DNA of 64,000 bases from Parietaria judaica (Eukaryota; Streptophyta; Magnoliopsida; Rosales; Urticaceae): positions 39,114,232 to 39,178,231 of the forward strand of contig OX940862.1 of the NCBI GenBank assembly GCA_954871525.1, written 5' to 3'. Positions 43,717-55,866 of the stretch are shown piece by piece. A program made the position numbers and the translations under genes. Numbering within the stretch: the stretch's first letter is position 1; each line of letters starts with the position of its first letter. The notes under the pieces were generated by a model that searched no databases, was not told the origin of the DNA, and saw nothing but the letters and a program-made list of their open reading frames with translations.

Positions 43717-45006
43717 TTTTAATTGTTGTAGTTTTATTAATATAATTTTGAATTGTTGTGACTTATTTTGTTATTTGAAAAAGTATTAAATGTAATGTTG
43801 GATTGTTGTGAGTGATTTTGTTGTTTTAAAACTATTAAATGTAATATTTAATTGCTGTAAGTGATTTTGTTGTTTTAAAATTATTAAATGTAATGTTTAA
43901 CTGTTGTAAGCGATTATGTTGTTTTAATATTAAATTTAATGATGAATTGTTCGAAGTGATTTTGTTGTTTAAAACTTAATAAATGTAATGAAGTATGATA
44001 CTCGCCGCGGCACAATGTTAACAATGCCTTGGCAAGACCTATTGACTCATGATTAATAACCGTAGTCGAACTCACGCCACGGCATATCAAAATCTATGCC
44101 TCGGCATTTTTACAATGGCCGCGGCAGAATGGTAGTAACGCCGCGGCGTTTAGTGACTTACAGAGTCCATGCTCTCTGTATAATTTGAAACAACATATAG
44201 GCCTCGGCATGGTATCATCAAGCCGTGGCTTCGTTGGCCATGCCAAGGCATGGGTAACAGAATGCCGCAGCTTACATCGTCTGTTTACCAAAGTACCCTC
44301 ACAATATGCAACTCCCCGAGGCCTCTCTTGAAAGTGCCGCGGCGAGTTGCATAATCAAGAGGGCAAATTTGTAAATTAAAATGAAGCCACAGCGTGTTCA
44401 TTCAAATGCCGCGGCATGATAAGTAAATTTACAATGTAATTATTAGTTATCGTATTAATTGTAACACAATTTTAGTAAATTAAATTATCTCATTAATAAA
44501 CTATGAAAATGTTGATAATTTTATTATAAAAAATACAAAATAATGCACATAATAATCATAACTAAATAATCGTTCAAACAAAAAACACAACATTGTACTA
44601 TTAATTATATAATTTTTCAAACAAAAAATATAAAAAATTAATATAATTACAGTTTAATTTTATGGGTTTAAAGTCTAGGGTAAAATTGTAAAAATTAATT
44701 AACCACACCGCGGCTTATTTTGTAGAAGTCACGGCTTTATCTCAAACGTCGGATATATCCGTTGCAGAAACTGAACACGCCGCGGCATATATAACCCCTG
44801 CCGCGGCTTTCTGTCGCTGACACAAAAACGGCTAGTTTTTTTTTTTCACCCGAATTATTACCCCGCAACGGTAATAAACGGCTATATTTGTTAAGAACGT
44901 TTAAATTCACACAAATCTTCTATTTAAACCTATACTTGTTCACATTTTATTCTATGTTTCATCAAATTAATCCTTAGATTCAAAAATATCATCATTTTTC
45001 TTTGTT
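43717..45006. repeat. Spacer S25 (B type)
   Basis: GTGACTTATTTTG in subrepeat 2 (shared with S27), TTTAAAACTTAAT in subrepeat 7, TTATCGTATT in the AT-rich part, CACACCGCGGC at the first promoter-side site. No gene. Confidence 0.85.
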
Positions 45007-45444
45007 ATGGATGATCCGTCTCGTTTCGGTTCGTCATCGGAATATCATCAGGGATTCTTTTTTGGGTTTACCTCTTCCTCTTCCTCCGATGATGATAGTT
45101 TTTCTATGGATACAAGTTCCAATAATACTATTGTCATATCCTCCGACGACACCGAGGAGTTTGAAATGCCTCCGAATCCAACTCTAAATCGGACCTCTCG
45201 TGCCGGTGGGCCACGACCGACGAGGGGGCGTGGGCGTGGACGTGGTAGGCCACCGTCTTTACTATGGGAAACAGATTTTCAAATGAGGCTCAAATGGAAC
45301 AATGAGACTCAAACTCAAGATAGGTACGCCAAATGCAAATGGTGCCGTCAAGAGATTCTCGCAATCGTTGAACGAGGCACAACTCATTTACGCCGACATG
45401 CTAATCGTTGTCGTAGAGATTTAGGTATTGATGACGAATTATGA
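45007..45444 (+). CDS. BED zinc-finger protein, copy 26 (A-like gene in B domain)
   Basis: Same protein and silent markers as copy 24, exactly 3473 bp downstream of it. Copies 24-25 and 26-27 therefore form a duplicated two-unit block. Confidence 0.75.
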   Translation: MDDPSRFGSSSEYHQGFFFGFTSSSSSDDDSFSMDTSSNNTIVISSDDTEEFEMPPNPTLNRTSRAGGPRPTRGRGRGRGRPPSLLWETDFQMRLKWNNETQTQDRYAKCKWCRQEILAIVERGTTHLRRHANRCRRDLGIDDEL

Positions 45445-46733
45445 TTTTAATTATTGTAGTTTTATTAATATAATTTTGAATTGTTGTGAGTTATTTTGTT
45501 ATTTGAAAAAGTATTAAATGTAATGTTGGATTGTTGTGAGTGATTTTGTTGTTTTAAAACTATTAAATGTAATATTTAATTGCTGTAAGTGATTTTGTTG
45601 TTTTAAAATTATTAAATGTAATGTTTAACTGTTGTAAGCGATTATGTTGTTTTAATATTAAATTTAATGATGAATTGTACGAAGTGATTTTGTTGTTTTA
45701 AAATTAATAAATGTAATGAAGTATGATACTCGCCGCGGCACAATGTTAACAATGCCTTGGCAAGACCTATTGACTCATGATTAATAACCGTAGTCGAACG
45801 AACGCCACGGCATATCAAAATCTATGCCTCAGCATTTTTACAATGGCCGCGGCAGAATGGTAGTAACGCCGCGGCGTTTAGTGACTTACAGAGTCCATGC
45901 TCTCTGTATAATTTGAAACAACATATAGGCCTCGGCATGGTATCACCAAGCCGTGGCTTCGTTGGCCATGCCAAGGCATGGGTAACAGAATGCCGCAGCT
46001 TACATCGTCTGTTTACCAAAGTACCCTCACAATATGCAACTCGCCGAGGCCTCTCCTGAAAGTGCCGCGGCGAGTTGCATAATCAAGAGGGAAAATTTGT
46101 AAATTAAAATGAAGCCACAGCGTGTTCATTCAAATGCCGCGGCATGATAAGTAAATTTACAATGTAATTATTAGTTATCATATTAATTGTAACACAATTT
46201 TAGTAAATTAAATTATCTCATTAATAAACTATGAAAATGTTGATAATTTTATTATAAAAAATACAAAATAATGCACATAATAATCATAACTAAATAATCG
46301 TTCAAACAAAAAACACAACATTGTACTATTAATTATATAATTTTTCAAACAAAAAATATAAAAAATTAATATAATTACAGTTTAATTTTATGGGTTTAAA
46401 GTCTAGGGTAAAATTGTAAAAATTAATTAACCACGCCGCGGCTTATTTTGTAGAAGTCACGGCTTTATCTCAAACGTCGGATATATCCGTTGCAGAAACT
46501 GAACACGCCGCGGCATATATAACCCCTGCCGCGGCTTTCTGTCGCTGACACAAAAACGGCTAGTTTTTTTTTTCACCCGAATTATTACCCCGCAACGGTA
46601 ATAAACGGCTATATTTGTTAAGAACGTTTAAATTCACACAAATTTTCTATTTAAACCTATACTTGTTCACATTTTATTCTATGTTTCATCAGATTAATCC
46701 TTAGATTCAAAAATATCATCATTTTACTTTGTT
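45445..46733. repeat. Spacer S26 (B type, marker set with S24 and S29)
   Basis: Same marker set as S24. Fourth palindrome is GCCTCAGC (near 45826). CTCTCCTGAAAG in the hairpin and GGGAAAATTTG after it are private. No gene. Confidence 0.85.
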
Positions 46734-47183
46734 ATGGATGATCCGTCTTGTTTCGGTTCGTCATCGGAATATCATAAGGGATTCTTTTTCGGGTTTACCT
46801 CTTCCTCTTCCTCCGATGATGATAGTTTTTCTATGGATACAAGTTCCAATAATACTATTGTCATATCCTCCGACGACACCGAGGAGTTTGAAATGCCTCC
46901 GAATCCAACTCTAAATCGGACCTCTCGTGCCGGTGGGCCACGAGCGACGAGGGGGCGTGGGCGTGGGTGTGGGCGGGGACGTGGTAGGCCACCGTCTTTT
47001 CTATGGGAAACAGATTTTCAAATGAGGCTCAAATGGAACAATGAGACTCAAACTCAAGATAGGTACGCCAAATGCAAATGGTGCTGTCAAGAGATTCTCG
47101 CAATCGTTGAACGAGGCACAACTCATTTACGCCGACATGCTAATCGTTGTCGTAGAGATTTAGGTATTGATGACGAATTATGA
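46734..47183 (+). CDS. BED zinc-finger protein, copy 27
   Basis: Intact 149-residue frame with Lys15, Ala71 and CKWCCQE, as copy 25. Differs from it by one fewer RG repeat and by an Arg to Cys change inside the RG tract (CGT to TGT). Two cysteine gains make this one of the more altered intact copies. Confidence 0.7.
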   Translation: MDDPSCFGSSSEYHKGFFFGFTSSSSSDDDSFSMDTSSNNTIVISSDDTEEFEMPPNPTLNRTSRAGGPRATRGRGRGCGRGRGRPPSFLWETDFQMRLKWNNETQTQDRYAKCKWCCQEILAIVERGTTHLRRHANRCRRDLGIDDEL

Positions 47184-48472
47184 TTTTAATTGTTGTAGTT
47201 TTATTAATATAATTTTGAATTGTTGTGACTTATTTTGTTATTTTAAAAAGTATTAAATGTAATGTTGGATTGTTGTGAGTGATTTTGTTGTTTTAAAACT
47301 ATTAAATGTAATATTTAATTGCTGTAAGTGATTTTGTTGTTTTAAAATTATTAAATGTAATGTTTAACTGTTGTAAGCGATTATGTTGTTTTAATATTAT
47401 ATTTAATGATGAATTGTTCGAAGTGATTTTGTTGTTTTAAAATTAATAAATGTAATGAAGTATGATACTCGCCGCGGCACAATGTTAACAATGCCTTGGC
47501 AAGACCTATTGACTCATGATTAATAACCGTAGTCGAACTCACGCCACGGCATATCAAAATCTATGCCTCGGCATTTTTACAATGGCCGCGGCAGAATGGT
47601 AGTAACGCCGCGGCGTTTAGTGACTTACAGAGTCCATGCTCTCCGTATAATTTGAAACAACATATAGGCCTCGCCATTGTATCACCAAGCCGTGGCTTCG
47701 TTGGCCATGCCAAGGCATGGGTAACAGAATGCCGCAGCTTACATCGTCTGTTTACCAAAGTACCCTCACAATATGCAACTCGCCGAGGCCTCTCTTGAAA
47801 GTGCCGCGGCGAGTTGCATAATCAAGAGTGCAAATTTGTAAATTAAAATGAAGCCACAGCGTGTTCATTCAAATGCCGCGGCATGATAAGTAAATTTACA
47901 ATGTAACTATTAGTTATCATATTAATTGTAACACAATTTTAGTAAATTAAATTATCTCATTAATAAACTATGAAAATGTTGATAATTTTATTATAAAAAA
48001 AACAAAATAATGCACTTAATAATCATAACTAAATAATCGTTCAAACAAAAAACACAACATAGTACTATTAATTATATAATTTTTCAAACCAAAAATATAA
48101 AAAATTAATATAATTACAGTTTAATTTTATGGGTTTAAAGTCTAGGGTAAAATTGTAAAAATTAATTAACCACGCCGCGGATTATTTTGTAGAAGCCACG
48201 GCTTTATCTCAAACGTCGGATATATCCGTTGCAGAAACTGAACACGCCGCGGCATATATAACCCCTTCCGCGGCTTTCTATCGCTGACACAAAAACGGCT
48301 AGTTTTTTTTTTCACCCGAATTATTACCCCACAACGGTAATAAACGGCTATATTTGTAAACAACGTTTAAATTCACACAAATTTTCTATTTAAACCTATA
48401 CTTGTTCACATTTTATTCTATGTTTCATCAAATTAATCCTTAGATTCAAAAATATCATCATTTTACTTTGTT
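47184..48472. repeat. Spacer S27 (B type)
   Basis: GTGACTTAT as S25; TATTATATTTAATG in subrepeat 6; seventh palindrome lost (GCCTCGCC) as in S21-S22; CCTTCCGCGGC after TATATAA. No gene. Confidence 0.85.
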
Positions 48473-48922
48473 ATGGATGATCCGTCTTGTTTCGGTTCGT
48501 CATCGGAATATCATCAGGGATTCTTTTTCGGGTTTACCTCTTCCTCTTCCTCCGATGATGATAGTTTTTCTATGGATACAAGTTCCAATAATACTATTGT
48601 CATATCCTCCGACGACACCGAGGAGTTTGAAATGCCTCCGAATCCAACTCTAAACCGGACCTCTCGTGCCGGTGGGCCACGACCGACGAGGGGGCGTGGG
48701 CGTGGGCGTGGGCGGGGACGTGGTAGGCCACCGTCTTTTCTATGGGAAACAGATTTTCAAATGAGGCTCAAATGGAACAATGAGACTCAAACTCAAGATA
48801 GGTACGCCAAATGCAAATGGTGCCGTCAAGAGATTCTCGCAATTGTTGAACGAGGCACAACTCATTTACGCCGACATGCTAATCGTTGTCGTAGAGATTT
48901 AGGTATTGATGACGAATTATGA
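48473..48922 (+). CDS. BED zinc-finger protein, copy 28
   Basis: Intact 149-residue frame with Cys6, Gln15 and Pro71. Silent AAC at Asn61 and ATT before Val of the finger are shared with copy 34, 10421 bp (six units) away, whose upstream spacer is also alike. This suggests long-range exchange or a six-unit duplication since overwritten. Confidence 0.75.
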   Translation: MDDPSCFGSSSEYHQGFFFGFTSSSSSDDDSFSMDTSSNNTIVISSDDTEEFEMPPNPTLNRTSRAGGPRPTRGRGRGRGRGRGRPPSFLWETDFQMRLKWNNETQTQDRYAKCKWCRQEILAIVERGTTHLRRHANRCRRDLGIDDEL

Positions 48923-50212
48923 TTTTAATTGTTGTAGTTTTATTAATATAATTTTGAATTGTTGTGAGTTATTTTGTTATTTGAAAAAGTATTAAATGTA
49001 ATGTTGGATTGTTGTGAGTGATTTTGTTGTTTTAAAACTATTAAATGTAATATTTAATTGCTGTAAGTGATTTTGTTGTTTTAAAATTATTAAATGTAAT
49101 GTTTAACTGTTGTAAGCGATTATGTTGTTTTAATATTAAATTTAATGATGAATTGTTCGAAGTGATTTTATTGTTTTAAAATTAATAAATGTAATGAAGT
49201 ATGATACTCGCCGCGGCACAATGTTAACAATGCCTTGGCAAGACCTATTGACTCATGATTAATAACCGTAGTCGAACTCACGCCACGGCATATCAAAATC
49301 TATGCCTCGGCATTTTTACAATGGCCGCGGCAGAATGGTAGTAACGCCGCGGCGTTTAGTGACTTACAGAGTCCATGCTCTCTGTATAATTTGAAACAAC
49401 ATATAGGCCTCGGCATGGTATCACCAAGCCGTGGCTTCGTTGGCCATGCCAAGGCATGGGTAACAGAATGCCGCAGCTTACATCGTCTGTTTACCAAAGT
49501 ACCCTCACAATAAGCAACTCCCCGAGGCCTCTCTTGAAAGTGCCGCGGCGAGTTGCATAATCAAGAGGGCAAATTTGTAAATTAAAATGAAGCCACAGCG
49601 TGTTCATTCAAATGCCGCGGCATGATAAGTAAATTTACAATGTAATTATTAGTTATCATATTAATTGTAACACAATTTTAGTAAATTAAATTATCTCATT
49701 AATAAACTATGAAAATGTTGATAATTTTATTATAAAAAATACAAAATAATGCACATAATAATCATAACTAAATAATCGTTCAAACAAAAAACACAACATT
49801 GTACTATTAATTATATAATTTTTCAAACAAAAAATATAAAAAATTAATATAATTACAGTTTAATTTTATGGGTTTAAAGTCTAGGGTAAAATTGTAAAAA
49901 TTAATTAACCACGCCGCGGCTTATTTTGTAGAAGTCACGGCTTTATCTCAAACGTCGGATATATCCGTTGCAGAAACTGAACACGCCGCGGCATATATAA
50001 CCCCTGCCGCGGCTTTCTGTCGCTGACACAAAAACGGCTAGTTTTTTTTTTTCACCCGAATTATTACCCCGCAACGGTAATAAACGGCTATATTTGTTAT
50101 GAACGTTTAAATTCACACAAATCTTCTATTTAAACCTATACTTGTTCACATTTTATTCTATGTTTCATCAAATTAATCCTTAGATTCAAAAATATCATCA
50201 TTTTTCTTTGTT
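48923..50212. repeat. Spacer S28 (B type)
   Basis: TTTTATTGTTTT in subrepeat 7. CAATAAGCAACTCCCCGAGG changes three positions in the hairpin's left arm and its flank. No gene. Confidence 0.85.
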
Positions 50213-50650
50213 ATGGATGATCCGTCTCGTTTCGGTTCGTCATCGGAATATCATCAGGGATTCTTTTTTGGGTTTACCTCTTCCTCTTCCTCCGATGATG
50301 ATAGTTTTTCTATGGATACAAGTTCCAATAATACTATTGTCATATCCTCCGACGACACCGAGGAGTTTGAAATGCCTCCGAATCCAACTCTAAACCGGAC
50401 CTCTCGTGCCGGTGGGCCACGACCGACGAGGGGGCGTGGGCGTGGACGTGGTAGGCCACCGTCTTTACTATGGGAAACAGATTTTCAAATGAGGCTCAAA
50501 TGGAACAATGAGACTCAAACTCAAGATAGGTACGCCAAATGCAAATGGTGCCGTCAAGAGATTCTCGCAATCGTTGAACGAGGCATAACTCATTTACGCC
50601 GACATGCTAATCGTTGTCGTAGAGATTTAGGTATTGATGACGAATTATGA
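50213..50650 (+). CDS. BED zinc-finger protein, copy 29 (A-like gene in B domain)
   Basis: Third A-like 145-residue gene in the B region, with the TTT codon at Phe19 as copies 24 and 26. Private Thr125 to Ile two residues before the first histidine ligand (RGITHLRRH). AAC at Asn61 is shared with copies 20, 28 and 34, so this copy is itself a mosaic. Confidence 0.73.
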   Translation: MDDPSRFGSSSEYHQGFFFGFTSSSSSDDDSFSMDTSSNNTIVISSDDTEEFEMPPNPTLNRTSRAGGPRPTRGRGRGRGRPPSLLWETDFQMRLKWNNETQTQDRYAKCKWCRQEILAIVERGITHLRRHANRCRRDLGIDDEL

Positions 50651-51938
50651 TTTTAATTATTGTAGTTTTATTAATATAATTTTGAATTGTTGTGAGTTAT
50701 TTTGTTATTTGAAAAAGTATTAAATGTAATGTTGGATTGTTGTGAGTGATTTTGTTGTTTTAAAACTATTAAATGTAATATTTAATTGCTGTAAGTGATT
50801 TTGTTGTTTTAAAATTATTAAATGTAATGTTTAACTGTTGTAAGCGATTATGTTGTTTTAATATTAAATTTAATGATGAATTGTACGAAGTGATTTTGTT
50901 GTTTTAAAATTAATAAATGTAATGAAGTATGATACTCGCCGCGGCACAATGTTAACAATGCCTTGGCAAGACCTATTGACTCATGATTAATAACCGTAGT
51001 CGAACGAACGCCACGGCATATCAAAATCTATGCCTCGGCATTTTTACAATGGCCGCGGCAGAATGGTAGTAACGCCGCGGCGTTTAGTGACTTACAGAGT
51101 CCATGCTCTCTGTATAATTTGAAACAACATATAGGCCTCGGCATGGTATCACCAAGCCGTGGCTTCGTTGGCCATGCCAAGGCATGGGTAACAGAATGCC
51201 GCAGCTTACATCGTCTGTTTACCAAAGTACCCTCACAATATGCAACTCGCCGAGGCCTCTCTTGAAAGTGCCGCGGCGAGTTGCATAATCAAGAGGGCAA
51301 ATTTGTAAATTAAAATGAAGCCACAGCGTGTTCATTCAAATGCCGCGGCATGATAAGTAAATTTACAATGTAACTATTAGTTATCATATTAATTGTAACA
51401 CAATTTTAGTAAATTAAATTATCTCATTAATAAACTATGAAAATGTTGATAATTTTATTATAAAAAAAACAAAATAATGCACTTAATAATCATAACTAAA
51501 TAATCGTTCAAACAAAAAACACAACATAGTACCATTAATTATATAATTTTTCAAACCAAAAATATAAAAAATTAATATAATTACAGTTTAATTTTATGGG
51601 TTTAAAGTCTAGGGTAAAATTGTAAAAATTAATTAACCACGCCGCGGCTTATTTTGTAGAAGCCACGGCTTTATCTCAAACGTCGGATATATCCGTTGCA
51701 GAAACTGAACACGCCGCGGCATATATAACCCCTGCCGCGGCTTTCTGTCGCTGACACAAAAACGGCAATTTTTTTTTTCACCCGAATTATTACCCCGCAA
51801 CGGTAATAAACGGCTATATTTGTTAAGAACGTTTAAATTCACACAAATTTTCTATTTAAACCTATACTTGTTCACATTTTATTCTATGTTTCATCAAATT
51901 AATCCTTAGATTCAAAAATATCATCATTTTACTTTGTT
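50651..51938. repeat. Spacer S29 (B type, marker set with S24 and S26)
   Basis: Shares TTATTGTAG, GTACGAAG and CGAACGAACGCC with S24/S26. AAACGGCAATTT replaces AAACGGCTAGTTT. AGTACCATTA in the AT-rich part is private. No gene. Confidence 0.85.
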
Positions 51939-52388
51939 ATGGATGATTTGTCTTGTTTCGGTTCGTCATCGGAATATCATAAGGGATTCTTTTTCGGATT
52001 TACCTCTTCCTCTTCCTCCGATGATGATAGTTTTTCTATGGATACAAGTTCCAATAATACTATTGTCATATCCTCCGACGACACCGAGGAGTTTGAAATG
52101 CCTCCGAATCCAACTCTAAATCGGACCTCTCGTGCCTGTGGGCCACGAGCGACGAGGGTGCGTGGGCGTGGGCGTGGGCGGGGACGTGGTAGGCCACCGT
52201 CTTTTCTATGGGAAACAGATTTTCAAATGAGGCTCAAATGGAACAATGAGACTCAAACTCAAGATAGGTACGCCAAATGCAAATGGTGCCGTCAAGAGAT
52301 TCTCGCAATCGTTGAACGAGGCACAACTCATTTACGCCGACATGCTAATCGTTGTCGTAGAGATTTAGGTATTGATGACGAATTATGA
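51939..52388 (+). CDS. BED zinc-finger protein, copy 30
   Basis: Intact 149-residue frame but the most changed N-terminal half: Pro4 to Leu, Gly67 to Cys, Gly74 to Val in the RG tract, with Cys6, Lys15 and Ala71. Gly20 is GGA. Finger unchanged. Relaxed constraint on the linker is likely. Confidence 0.7.
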   Translation: MDDLSCFGSSSEYHKGFFFGFTSSSSSDDDSFSMDTSSNNTIVISSDDTEEFEMPPNPTLNRTSRACGPRATRVRGRGRGRGRGRPPSFLWETDFQMRLKWNNETQTQDRYAKCKWCRQEILAIVERGTTHLRRHANRCRRDLGIDDEL

Positions 52389-53677
52389 TTTTAATTGTTG
52401 TAGTTATATTAATATAATTTTGAATTGTTGTGAGTTATTTTGTTATTTGAAAAAGTATTAAATGTAATGTTGGATTGTTGTGAGTGATTTTGTTGTTTTA
52501 AAACTATTAAATGTAATAGTTAATTGCTGTAAGTGATTTTGTTGTTTTAAAATTATTAAATGTAATGTTTAACTGTTGTAAGCGATTATGTTGTTTTAAT
52601 ATTAAATTTAATGATGAATTGTTCGAAGTGATTTTGTTGTTTTAAAATTAATAAATGTAATGAAGTATGATACTCGCCGAGGCACAATGTTAACAATGCC
52701 TTGGCAAGACCTATTGATTCATGATTAATAACCGTAGTCGAACTCACGCCACGGCATATCAAAATCTATGCCTCGGCATTTTTACAATGGCCGCGGCAGA
52801 ATGGTAGTAACGCCGCGGCGTTTAGTGACTTACAGAGTCCATGCTCTCTGTATAATTTGAAACAACATATAGGCCTCGGCATGGTATCACCAAGCCGTGG
52901 CTTCGTTGGCCATGCCAAGGCATGGGTAACAGAATGCCGCAGCTTACATCGTCTGTTTACCAAAGTACCCTCACAATATGCAACTCGCCGAGGCCTCTCT
53001 TGAAAGTGCCGCGGCGAGTTGCATAATCAAGAGGGCAAATTTGTAAATTAAAATGAAGCCACAGCGTGTTCATTCAAATGCCGCGGCATGATAAGTAAAT
53101 TTACAATGTAATTATTAGTTATCATATTAATTGTAACACAATTTTAGTAAATTAAATTATCTCATTAATAAACTATGAAAATGTTGATAATTTTATTATA
53201 AAAAATACAAAATAATGCACATAATAATCATAACTAAATAATCGTTCAAACAAAAAACACAACATTGTACTATTAATTATATAATTTTTCAAACCAAAAA
53301 TATAAAAAATTAATATAATTACAGTTTAATTTTATGGGTTTAAAGTCTAGGGTAAAATTGTAAAAATTAATTAACCACGCCGCGGCTTATTTTGTAGAAG
53401 TCACGGCTTTATCTCAAACGTCGTATATATCCGTTGCAGAAACTGAACACGCCGCGGCATATATAACCCCTGCCGCGGCTTTCTGTCGCTGACACAAAAA
53501 CGGCTAGTTTTTTTTTTCACCCGAATTATTACCCCGCAACGGTAATAAACGGCTATATTTGTTAAGAACGTTTAAATTCACACAAATTTTCTATTTAAAC
53601 CTATACTTGTTCACATTTTATTCTATGTTTCATCAAATTAATCCTTAGATTCAAAAATATCATCATTTTACTTTGTT
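52389..53677. repeat. Spacer S30 (B type)
   Basis: First palindrome is GCCGAGGC. GTAGTTATATT and TAATAGTTAATTG in the minisatellite, GATTCATGA after the second palindrome, and CGTCGTATATATCC before the promoter group (shared with S31). No gene. Confidence 0.85.
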
Positions 53678-54127
53678 ATGGATGATCCGTCTTGTTTCGG
53701 TTCGTCATCGGAATATCATAAGGGATTCTTTTTCGGGTTTACCTCTTCCTCTTCCTCCGATGATGATAGTTTTTCTATGGATACAAGTTCCAATAATACT
53801 ATTGTCATATCCTCCGACGACACCGAGGAGTTTGAAATGCCTCCGAATCCAACTCTAAATCGGACCTCTCGTGCCGGTGGGCCACGAGCGACGAGGGGGC
53901 GTGGGCGTGGGCGTGGGCGGGGACGTGGTAGGCCACCGTCTTTTCTATGGGAAACAGATTTTCAAATGAGGCTCAAATGGAACAATGAGACTCAAACTCA
54001 AGATAGGTACGCCAAATGCAAATGGTGCCGTCAAGAGATTATCGCAATCGTTGAACGAGGCACAACTCATTTACGCCGACATGCTAATCGTTGTCGTAGA
54101 GATTTAGGTATTGATGACGAATTATGA
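53678..54127 (+). CDS. BED zinc-finger protein, copy 31
   Basis: Intact 149-residue B frame with Lys15 and Ala71. Leu to Ile in the finger (QEIIAIVERG), shared with copies 32 and 33 only. These three units are spaced exactly 1739 bp and form a recent local triplication. Confidence 0.75.
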   Translation: MDDPSCFGSSSEYHKGFFFGFTSSSSSDDDSFSMDTSSNNTIVISSDDTEEFEMPPNPTLNRTSRAGGPRATRGRGRGRGRGRGRPPSFLWETDFQMRLKWNNETQTQDRYAKCKWCRQEIIAIVERGTTHLRRHANRCRRDLGIDDEL

Positions 54128-55416
54128 TTTTAATTGTTGTAGTTTTATTAATATAATTTTGAATTGTTGTGAGTTATTTTGTTATTTGAAAAAGTATTAA
54201 ATGTAATGTTGGATTGTTGTGAGTGATTTTGTTGTTTTAAAACTATTAAATGTAATATTTAATTGCTGTAAGTGATTTTGTTGTTTTAAAATTATTAAAT
54301 GTAATGTTTAACTGTTGTAAGCGATTATGTTGTTTTAATATTAAATTTAATGATGAATTGTTCGAAGTGATTTTGTTGTTTTAAAATTAATAAATGTAAT
54401 GAAGTATGATACTCGCCGCGGCACAATGTTAACAATGCCTTGGCAAGACCTATTGACTCATGATTAATAACCGTAGTCGAACTCACGCCACGGCATATCA
54501 AAATCTATGCCTCGGCATTTTTACAATGGCCGCGGCAGAATGGTAGTAACGCCGCGGCGTTTAGTGACTTACAGAGTCCATGCTCTCTGTATAATTTGAA
54601 ACAACATATAGGCCTCGGCATGGTATCACCAAGCCGTGGCTTCGTTGGCCATGCCAAGGCATGGGTAACAGAATGCCGCAGCTTACATCGTCTGTTTACC
54701 AAAGTACCCTCACAATATGCAACTCGCCGAGGCCTCTCTTGAAAGTGCCGCGGCGAGTTGCATAATCAAGAGGGCAAATTTGTAAATTAAAATGAAGCCA
54801 CAGCGTGTTCATTCAAATGCCGCGGCATGATAAGTAAATTTACAATGTAATTATTAGTTATCATATTAATTGTAACACAATTTTAGTAAATTAAATTATC
54901 TCATTAATAAACTATGAAAATGTTGATAATTTTATTATAAAAAATACAAAATAATGCACATAATAATCATAACTAAATAATCGTTCAAACAAAAAACACA
55001 ACATTGTACTATTAATTATATAATTTTTCAAACCAAAAATATAAAAAATTAATATAATTACAGTTTAATTTTATGGGTTTAAAGTCTAGGGTAAAATTGT
55101 AAAAATTAATTAACCACGCCGCGGCTTATTTTGTAGAAGTCACGGCTTTATCTCAAACGTCGTATATATCCGTTGCAGAAACTGAACACGCCGCGGCATA
55201 TATAACCCCTGCCGCGGCTTTCTGTCGCTGACACAAAAACGGCTAGTTTTTTTTTTCACCCGAATTATTACCCCGCAACGGTAATAAACGGCTATATTTG
55301 TTAAGAACGTTTAAATTCACACAAATTTTCTATTTAAACCTATACTTGTTCACATTTTATTCTATGTTTCATCAAATTAATCCTTAGATTCAAAAATATC
55401 ATCATTTTACTTTGTT
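54128..55416. repeat. Spacer S31 (B type)
   Basis: CGTCGTATATATCC as in S30; otherwise close to the B consensus. No gene. Confidence 0.85.
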
Positions 55417-55866
55417 ATGGATGATCCGTCTTGTTTCGGTTCGTCATCGGAATATCATAAGGGATTCTTTTTCGGGTTTACCTCTTCCTCTTCCTCCGAT
55501 GATGATAGTTTTTCTATGGATACAAGTTCCAATAATACTATTGTCATATCCTCCGACGACACCGAGGAGTTTGAAATGCCTCCGAATCCAACTCTAAATC
55601 GGACCTCTCGTGCCGGTGGGCCACGAGCGACGAGGGGGCGTGGGCGTGGGCGTGGGCGGGGACGTGGTAGGCCACCGTCTTTTCTATGGGAAACAGATTT
55701 TCAAATGAGGCTCAAATGGAACAATGAGACTCAAACTCAAGATAGGTACGCCAAATGCAAATGGTGCCGTCAAGAGATTATCGCAATCGTTGAACGAGGC
55801 ACAACTCATTTACGCCGACATGCTAATCGTTGTCGTAGAGATTTAGGTATTGATGACGAATTATGA
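55417..55866 (+). CDS. BED zinc-finger protein, copy 32
   Basis: Same protein as copy 31 (QEIIAI). No lesion. Confidence 0.75.
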   Translation: MDDPSCFGSSSEYHKGFFFGFTSSSSSDDDSFSMDTSSNNTIVISSDDTEEFEMPPNPTLNRTSRAGGPRATRGRGRGRGRGRGRPPSFLWETDFQMRLKWNNETQTQDRYAKCKWCRQEIIAIVERGTTHLRRHANRCRRDLGIDDEL

